Assembly: GCA_964487525.1 (NCBI GenBank)
Contig: CAZAQC010000003.1
Location: 1 to 38,507 of the forward strand
Source: UBA2177 sp964487525
Lineage (GTDB): Bacteria > Patescibacteriota > Dojkabacteria > SC72
Direction of reading: 5' to 3'
DNA: 38,507 bases
Under the pieces are notes generated by a model. The model had not been told where the DNA came from, searched no databases, and was given only the letters and a program-made list of their open reading frames with translations. Made by a program: the position numbers and the translations under genes. Below, in pieces: positions 33,082-38,507 of this stretch; within the stretch, counting starts at the first letter, position 1; each line of letters starts with the position of its first letter.

Positions 33082-35307
33082 TTAATTGCTAAAAGTAAAA
33101 AATCTATATGGACCAATTTCTTTCTCAAGTGTGAAATTCTTTTCTAATTTGTGTTGTCTTACCAAGGCTTCTCTGATGCTAGAATCACTATATTGCTTAT
33201 ACTTATTTGGATCAATAATGTTTAATATTATTTGTCCTCTGTCGAATTCAGTAGTTTCCAAATAATCATCAGAAAACATTTGTGCAAAATCCTGATAATC
33301 AGGATTTTCATTAAAAGTTATTAAATATTTGATATTATATTTATCCATAGCTTCTTTAAAACCTAATTCTTTGATATCCTTTTTGAAAATCTCATTAGAA
33401 AGATAATTAATATCTCCAACTCTGGATATACCAGTTTCGAGTGTTAGAGATGACAAATAACTATCATCTATATATAAATCTCCTTCTTCTGTATTTTTAC
33501 TTAGGTATTCGGCTGCTTCCTCATAATTGTTTATATGTTTAGAAAGCAAAGTTTTCGTATTTTTTGAACAAAAGATTAAAAGAGATGCAAAACACATGGT
33601 TATTATAAAGAGATAGAGAGAGTTTTTTCTGTATATAGAGAAAAGTGTGGATAGAAAAAAGGATGCAAAGAGCATAAAACTTAATATTATAACTTCAGTA
33701 TAATAGCTATGTGGAAATATGCTTTTGGAGGCGATTATCCAGAAGAAGATTGAGGTTAGGGTGAGACCTATTGTTAATAATTTCGTAGGGTTATTCTTTT
33801 TAGTTAGCATTAATGAGTATAGTCCAGCAATTGTAAGAATAAAGATTGGTTTAGTTATGTAGGGAATAAATTGTTGTTTAAACATATATTCATAAAACTC
33901 AAAATTGAATAGAAGCCTTTTATCTGTTAAAAAATCCCTTGCTAGGGTTGTGTCAGAAATCGAATTGTATATAAGGTAGATAAATATCACTACAGAAGCA
34001 AAAAGGACAAAGGGTGTTAATTTTTGTGAACTTATCCTCCTTAATGATTCTTTAATTGGCTTTTCATATTTATCGAGAATATACGAAAAAGATAGAATTA
34101 AAATTATACAGACAATAAGTATTAGTAAGCTTTGGTAGAGCGTATTTCTTAAGGTTGGTATTGAAAATTTGGTGGAGACATATACTAATCCAGCAAATAA
34201 ATAGAATAAGCTAAGATTAAAGAACATTTTAACATAATTTTTGTTTTTTATTAGAGTAATAAATATTGTGATAGGTAATACCCATACCAAGAAAGATACT
34301 TTTGCCGAGATAGCAATTCCTGCTATAAGTCCGGACAAGATTAATGGTACTAGAGACTTTTCTTGATCATAATATGCCGTAAAAAAATAAAGAGTTAAAA
34401 GTAAGAGCATAAAATTTATTCCATCGTAGACAGTTACAAACGAGGCAAGAGCTATAACAGAATTTGTTGCAAGAAGAACTGTTGCTATTATCGAAAAAAT
34501 ATTACTGCCCCATTTTCTTATCAAAAGAAATGCAAAAATTAAAGTCATTAAACCAACAGTATGGGTAATTATTCTTGTTATCATTTCTATTGGGATATTT
34601 GGGAAAAGATAAAATGCGGATGCTAGCGACCACTCTAAAATGGGAAGCTGAGGTAATTTCTCCATTATCCCATCTGGATTATTAATAGGGTCCGAAAGAT
34701 ATTTGAGTTGATACCATGTAAAATCTCTATTCTCTACCATGTATTTGGCTGGCTCTACATAAGAGTTGTATTTCATCGAATGTTCACCTGTGAAATCATT
34801 GCTGAAGAAAGGACTCTTTATTAATGTAAATATTATTAAGATGAATAATAAAGTAAAATTTGCATATTTATTTTTCAAATCAAATAATTTTTGATTATTT
34901 ATATGTTTTCTATATATCCATAGCAAGATGGATGCAGAGGAAAGGAAAAGGATATTTGTATAAAAGTCTAGATCGCTTAGGGAAAAAGAACTTGCTGATA
35001 TAATGTTAAATGATAGATTAATATTTGTTACACGAAATGTTTCTAGTATAAATAGAAGAAAAAAAATGAGTTTTACCGTTTTTTTTATTTTCTCTCCCTT
35101 CTGACTTATCTCATACTTAATCTCCCAAAATATGGTTAATGAGAGAATAAGTAAGCAAAAAGAATACTTAAATTCTATGAAGAGATTGAGATTTACTACT
35201 TGTAATAAGTGTAACAGCATTAAGATGGATAACACAGAAGATACATTTAAGAAGAATATTGCAACATATCTACGAGTTCCTTTTAAAAATTTATTAATTT
35301 CTTCCAT
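33082..35307 (-). CDS. Second GT39-like membrane glycosyltransferase with the same N-terminal extension
   Basis: A 741-aa paralogue of the neighbouring protein. Residues 1-150 share the four-helix block (for example NINLSFNI and the FSLSDLDFY segment, against NINLQIDI and FSLQNLNQY). The GT-C core starts near 155, with the acidic site likely in DFTGEHSMKYNSYVEPAKYM (171-190), followed by about ten helices and a soluble tail. Less standard than the first copy, since the DDE/RDDE signature is missing. Its 5' end overlaps the upstream gene by 25 nt, so the three minus-strand genes form an operon. Confidence 0.75.
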   Translation of the reverse strand: MEEINKFLKGTRRYVAIFFLNVSSVLSILMLLHLLQVVNLNLFIEFKYSFCLLILSLTIFWEIKYEISQKGEKIKKTVKLIFFLLFILETFRVTNINLSFNIISASSFSLSDLDFYTNILFLSSASILLWIYRKHINNQKLFDLKNKYANFTLLFILIIFTLIKSPFFSNDFTGEHSMKYNSYVEPAKYMVENRDFTWYQLKYLSDPINNPDGIMEKLPQLPILEWSLASAFYLFPNIPIEMITRIITHTVGLMTLIFAFLLIRKWGSNIFSIIATVLLATNSVIALASFVTVYDGINFMLLLLTLYFFTAYYDQEKSLVPLILSGLIAGIAISAKVSFLVWVLPITIFITLIKNKNYVKMFFNLSLFYLFAGLVYVSTKFSIPTLRNTLYQSLLILIVCIILILSFSYILDKYEKPIKESLRRISSQKLTPFVLFASVVIFIYLIYNSISDTTLARDFLTDKRLLFNFEFYEYMFKQQFIPYITKPIFILTIAGLYSLMLTKKNNPTKLLTIGLTLTSIFFWIIASKSIFPHSYYTEVIILSFMLFASFFLSTLFSIYRKNSLYLFIITMCFASLLIFCSKNTKTLLSKHINNYEEAAEYLSKNTEEGDLYIDDSYLSSLTLETGISRVGDINYLSNEIFKKDIKELGFKEAMDKYNIKYLITFNENPDYQDFAQMFSDDYLETTEFDRGQIILNIIDPNKYKQYSDSSIREALVRQHKLEKNFTLEKEIGPYRFFTFSN

Positions 35308-36476
35308 ATAGGATCTCTTTGTATATGCAAATTAATTTCCTTAATGTTTTCAGAATTTCCTACTATTGCTATTGAAAGAGGAGTAATAGGATATAGAGCA
35401 GCAAATCTTTTAATCTCCTTAAAGGGATATTCATATCCTATCCTTAATTCGTAGATATCTCCTTGAAAATAATTATAAAATGTTTTTTCATAATACTCTG
35501 AAAGGAGGAGGGTAGAATCGGACTTTGGTTTGTACTTATTCATATAATACGAATAAATATCTACACTATTCCTAATATTCTTGGGGATCTCTCTTTCAAG
35601 CTCTATTCTGTATATTTCTTGCCCTAATGATATATTCTCCTGTGTTAAATCTTTTTCTAGTTGTGTATTTATTCTATGTCTGAGGTTCTGCAGGTTTTCA
35701 TAATCGTCAAAAAGGTTATAGGGAGATATAATTACCTGTCTTCCAACTCTATACCCATCTACGATTAGTTCAATAAAGCCGTTTTCCAAATATTTAGATT
35801 TCTCATACGTAGCTACTAATTCATGAGATGTATTATAGAAGGAATCTCCAATGGGGAAAAAACATTTATATGTATAGATTTTTTCATTATATACTTCGTC
35901 AATTCTTAACTCAAGTGAATATATGTTTTGTATAATCCTAATGTTATTGTATTTAAAAAGTAGTTGTGTGTCGAGAGGAATAGAACCCTCTTCCTTTCTT
36001 GGTTGCCATTTAATATAAAAAGAAAGGATATTGGAATCTTTAATAGAATAGTCCCTGATAATAGAATATCGATCCTCTTCAAAATCAAAGGATGTGATTT
36101 CATAATCCCAAATATCTGAAACATCTCTAATATCAATAATCTCAGGGAGAAGAGATACGCCCTCTCCTTCAATAGAGACTGTAATATAGGGATTTCTTAT
36201 CGGTAGTACAGGATCATATATTAAACCTGTTAATCCTTTTGTTTGCACAGTTTCTTCTCGAAGGTATACAGAAGCTCTTTCTTTATTTAAAATATCTTCA
36301 TTTGAAAAATTTATATTCTTATTATAACCGAATGGATAAAAATAAAAGTAAAAAAAGAAAAATAACAAGCCTAACGGAATTATAATAGTTATAAGGAAAC
36401 CCCGAGGATTTTCTCTCTTTAGTTCTCTGTACTCACTAATAGGGTAAATATATTCTAGTATTTTTTTAAATTCCAT
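35283..36476 (-). CDS. Membrane-anchored extracytoplasmic protein, unknown
   Basis: A 397-aa protein with a short cytosolic N-terminus, one strong membrane helix (about 26-48) and a large outer domain of mixed beta and alpha content. It is rich in Tyr, Ile and acidic residues, with no cysteine-based or catalytic motif I recognise. It is the first gene of the operon with the two GT39-like enzymes, and is preceded by a good promoter (36506-36534) divergent from the ABC exporter. A role in handling or receiving the glycan is possible by position only. Confidence 0.65.
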   Translation of the reverse strand: MEFKKILEYIYPISEYRELKRENPRGFLITIIIPLGLLFFFFYFYFYPFGYNKNINFSNEDILNKERASVYLREETVQTKGLTGLIYDPVLPIRNPYITVSIEGEGVSLLPEIIDIRDVSDIWDYEITSFDFEEDRYSIIRDYSIKDSNILSFYIKWQPRKEEGSIPLDTQLLFKYNNIRIIQNIYSLELRIDEVYNEKIYTYKCFFPIGDSFYNTSHELVATYEKSKYLENGFIELIVDGYRVGRQVIISPYNLFDDYENLQNLRHRINTQLEKDLTQENISLGQEIYRIELEREIPKNIRNSVDIYSYYMNKYKPKSDSTLLLSEYYEKTFYNYFQGDIYELRIGYEYPFKEIKRFAALYPITPLSIAIVGNSENIKEINLHIQRDPIWKKLINF

Positions 36477-36505
36477 CTTTTGGATCGGTTATATAAGTAG
36501 GAACC

Positions 36506-36534
36506 ATTATACTCATCCCATGGTTTACTAACAA
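36506..36534 (-). promoter_or_regulatory. Promoter of the GT39 operon
   Basis: On the minus strand, TTGTTA (36534-36529), 17 bp, perfect TATAAT (36511-36506). It predicts a leader of about 23 nt to ATG 36476. Confidence 0.62.
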
Positions 36535-36546
36535 GTTTAGTATTAT

Positions 36547-36575
36547 TTGCCATCCTCTACTATTACAAATATAAT
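36547..36575 (+). promoter_or_regulatory. Promoter of the ABC exporter operon, near-leaderless
   Basis: TTGCCA (36547-36552), 17 bp, perfect TATAAT (36570-36575), then eight bases to ATG 36584. The predicted leader is 0-2 nt. Confidence 0.68.
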
Positions 36576-36583
36576 CTATAGAA

Positions 36584-37348
36584 ATGTCCAATTATATAGA
36601 GTTATTATTACAATTTATAAGTACTGATTTCAAATTAAGATATAAGAATTCCTATCTAGGTATTATATGGATCATACTTAAACCATTAGCTATGTTTGGT
36701 GTAATCTATTTAATATGGTCAAACATCTTTAAGATGGATGAATCATATAAAATGGGATTACTTCTAGGTATCATTATCATGAATACCTTTAGTGAAGCAG
36801 TATTAATGGGTTTAACATCATTAATGAGTAAGGCAGGGATAATTCTTAAGATAAAGTTTCCTAGGGAAGTGGTTGTATTTAGTGCAGTGAGCATATCTTT
36901 CATAGATTTCTTCTTTAATATGATTGTTTTTGTAATATTTAGTATATTTACTCCAATTAATACAACAATTATTGGTTTCCTATTATTCCTCCTATGTATC
37001 CTGTGCATATTCATCCTTACCTTGGGGTTAGGCCAATTCCTTAGTGTCATATATATTAAACTTCGTGACATTCATAACCTTATGATAGTGATTTTACAAT
37101 TAATATTTTGGATGACTCCAGTATATTACACATTAGAAATGCTACCAGAAAGATTACAGAAGTATATAAGATTGAATCCACTCACTTTAATAGTCACATA
37201 TGCAAGAAAAGGATTAATAAACGGAAACGAAGTTAGGTTAGAAGATTTCTATCAAATAGGAGTAGTATTCTTAATTTGTCTTTTAGTTTTTGTTCTGGGG
37301 AACATATTCTTTAAAAGAAGGGTTTCTAAAATAGCTGAATATTTTTAA
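36584..37348 (+). CDS. ABC-2 polysaccharide exporter permease (Wzm/TagG-like)
   Basis: A 254-aa membrane protein with six helices. It opens with an amphipathic stretch and DFKLRYKNSYLGIIWIILKP, the signature of polysaccharide/teichoic acid ABC-2 permeases. IKFPREVVVFSAV and FWMTPVYYTLEMLPERLQKYIRLNPLT are also characteristic. It should form the channel that moves a lipid-linked polymer outward, powered by the ATPase encoded one base downstream. It has its own near-leaderless promoter at 36547-36575. Confidence 0.92.
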   Translation: MSNYIELLLQFISTDFKLRYKNSYLGIIWIILKPLAMFGVIYLIWSNIFKMDESYKMGLLLGIIIMNTFSEAVLMGLTSLMSKAGIILKIKFPREVVVFSAVSISFIDFFFNMIVFVIFSIFTPINTTIIGFLLFLLCILCIFILTLGLGQFLSVIYIKLRDIHNLMIVILQLIFWMTPVYYTLEMLPERLQKYIRLNPLTLIVTYARKGLINGNEVRLEDFYQIGVVFLICLLVFVLGNIFFKRRVSKIAEYF

Positions 37349-37349
37349 A

Positions 37350-37844
37350 ATGGATAACGAACCAATAATACACATAAGTAATGTTAAAAAGTCATTCTTC
37401 TTGCCACATGAGAAACATGATACTTTCATAGAGTATGCAACTAAACCGTGGAAGATATTCAAAAAAGCAGGGGAACAGTATGAGGTACTAAAAGATATAG
37501 ATTTAAAGATATATCCAGGAGAATTTGTAGGTATTATGGGAAGAAATGGTTCTGGTAAATCGACATTACTAAAAATAATGGCAGGTATATATGAACCCAC
37601 AAGCGGTAAGGTTAAGATTAGGGGAAATATGGTTCCTTTCTTAGAATTAGGAGTGGGTTTTAACTTTGAACTTACAGGAAGAGAAAATGTATATCTAAAT
37701 GGAATAATTCTTGGTATGAAAAAGAATTTGTTAGAAAAGAAGTACGAAGAAATTGTTGAATTTGCCGAATTAGGAAAGTTCATGGATGTACCTATGAAAA
37801 ATTTTTCTTCTGGGATGCAGGTTAGGTTGGCATTCTCCATCGCC
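37350..37844 (+). CDS. ABC-2 polysaccharide exporter ATPase (Wzt/TagH-like), truncated
   Basis: The N-terminal two thirds of an ABC ATPase domain. Walker A is GRNGSGKST, the Q-loop region is VPFLELGVGFNFELTGRENV, and the ABC signature is FSSGMQVRLAFSIA. Walker B and the rest are missing because the sequence switches at 37829-37846 to unrelated GC-rich DNA. The real gene is presumably intact in the source genome. It is one base after the permease gene, as usual for this pair. Confidence 0.9.
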
Positions 37845-37846
37845 AT
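37829..37846. other. Chimeric junction
   Basis: An 18-bp stretch that reads L/A-F-S-I-A in the ABC ATPase frame and A-M-E-N-A on the other strand in the AtpG frame. Both are conserved family motifs. Base composition changes here from about one third to about two thirds G+C. A shared short word of this kind is a classic cause of a false join. Confidence 0.85.
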
Positions 37847-38506
37847 AACCCGCGCGGCGTGCTCGCTGGCGACGCTGTGGAGCAGGCAGGTGTACACCTG
37901 CAGGTGCAGCCACTGCTGCGCCAGCGCGGCGATCATACGGTCGTCGGCCGGCTCGATGATCTCGGGCGGCTCGCCATTCCCGACAAACATTCCGGGATCA
38001 AACGGCAGCAGCCGCCGGACCTTAGTCTCCTGCGTCAAGGTGCTCACAAACCGGTTGCTCGCGATCCATGCTTCGTCATACCGGCCGGCGAGAAACCCGT
38101 CCATCGCAAAACGCGAGAGCGCGGCGGTTTCTTTGGACGTCGGATGCGCAGCGACTGCCAAAGGCGACATGCAGGGCGCGAGTTCCGCCTTCAGCGCGGC
38201 AAAGCCCTTGTGCCCGGCATAGAGCGCCTCCAGCCGTGCGCCGCGCACCTCGGCCTGCTCGCGCGTCCAGCGCCGCACCTCGCGGATCACCGAGCTGTTG
38301 AACGCGCCACAGAGCCCGCGATGGGCGCTCATCACCATCAGCAGGATGCGGCTGCCCTGCGCGGGCGGCGCGGCGCACACGCGGTGGCGGGCGGCGTCCA
38401 AGCTGCGCAACGTGGGCAGCAGTCGGCGCACTATTTCGGCAAAGGGCTCGGGCTGGCGCAATTCCATCTGCGCCCGGTGCAGGTGCGAGGCGGCCACCAT
38501 CTTCAT
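37829..38506 (-). CDS. atpG: F-type ATP synthase gamma subunit fragment from another, GC-rich organism
   Basis: A GC-rich partial atpG, truncated at both ends. It begins within the conserved AMKMVAASKLxRAQ region (here KMVAASHLHRAQ). It continues through MSAHRGLCGAFNSSVIRE, the conserved central segment, to SEHAARVMAMENA near the C-terminus, where the join occurs. Codon use is strongly G/C-ending, unlike the rest of the window. The longer frame that runs on into 37283 is only the antisense of the ABC genes. The donor is another community member; I cannot name it. Confidence 0.85.
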
Positions 38507-38507
38507 G

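Noticed and set aside
37850..38378. Other long frames in the GC-rich tail
   Set aside because: High G+C leaves all frames open; only the atpG frame has protein-family conservation.
37283..38506. A 407-codon minus-strand frame starting as AtpG
   Set aside because: Only the part from 37829 is AtpG; the rest is antisense of the ABC permease and ATPase genes and has no family match.
1..38507. CRISPR arrays, rRNA genes, integrases, insertion sequences
   Set aside because: No regularly spaced repeats, no rRNA-like conserved blocks and no transposase or recombinase motifs were seen on either strand.

Overview
The window is an AT-rich, gene-dense metagenomic scaffold that most resembles a Patescibacteria/CPR genome; Dojkabacteria or Microgenomates are possible, but I cannot place the phylum from sequence alone. 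The pointers are near-zero intergenic spacing, gene ends that overlap, short versions of housekeeping enzymes (TrmD 214 aa), an archaeal-type UMP kinase, a single-chain glycyl-tRNA synthetase, and almost no Shine-Dalgarno sites. UGA acts as a normal stop in at least three genes, so the UGA=Gly code of Gracilibacteria/Absconditabacteria is not used. There are two 10-N scaffold gaps (6677-6686 and 23141-23150). The last ~660 bases are GC-rich foreign DNA (a reversed atpG fragment) joined inside an ABC-transporter gene, almost certainly an assembly chimera.

Region 1 (1-10.4 kb) is housekeeping and cell envelope. It holds a secreted CAP-domain protein (5' end outside the window), a polytopic membrane protein, UMP kinase, two divergent GreA-type factors on either side of tRNA-Glu(CUC) and trmD, glycyl-tRNA synthetase, an L,D-transpeptidase interrupted by a scaffold gap, a small conserved-looking protein, a DHH phosphoesterase, seryl-tRNA synthetase and a 2H (LigT) phosphodiesterase.

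Region 2 (10.3-14.9 kb) is a five-gene minus-strand operon. In transcription order it reads: membrane-anchored DUF3048 protein, winged-helix/nucleotidyltransferase-fold protein, degenerate SecD-like protein, small membrane protein, MiaA.

Region 3 (15-22.3 kb) carries a membrane-anchored acidic-linker protein, a HAD and an HD-domain hydrolase, tRNA-Pro(GGG), an acidic protein with an internal duplication, a 44-aa membrane protein, a secreted DUF5667-like protein, ferredoxin plus HIT hydrolase, a membrane-anchored alpha/beta hydrolase, a DsbA-like oxidoreductase and a bactofilin-like beta-solenoid membrane protein.

Region 4 (22.4-37.8 kb) is a surface-polysaccharide locus. It contains a UDP-glucuronate decarboxylase-like gene (broken by a gap and flanked by ~80-bp direct repeats), a polyprenyl-phosphate glycosyltransferase, a methyltransferase, two GT4 glycosyltransferases, a pyruvyltransferase, a nitroreductase-like protein, a Wzx-type flippase, two large GT39-like membrane glycosyltransferases, an anchored protein of unknown function, and a Wzm/Wzt-type ABC exporter. 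The genes are consistent with making a modified glycan, building it on lipid and at the membrane, and exporting it.

Several genes have a good sigma70-like promoter whose -10 box ends only 5-8 nt before the start codon, which suggests leaderless mRNAs. No stretch longer than 300 bases lacks a gene; the longest is 24661-24914.
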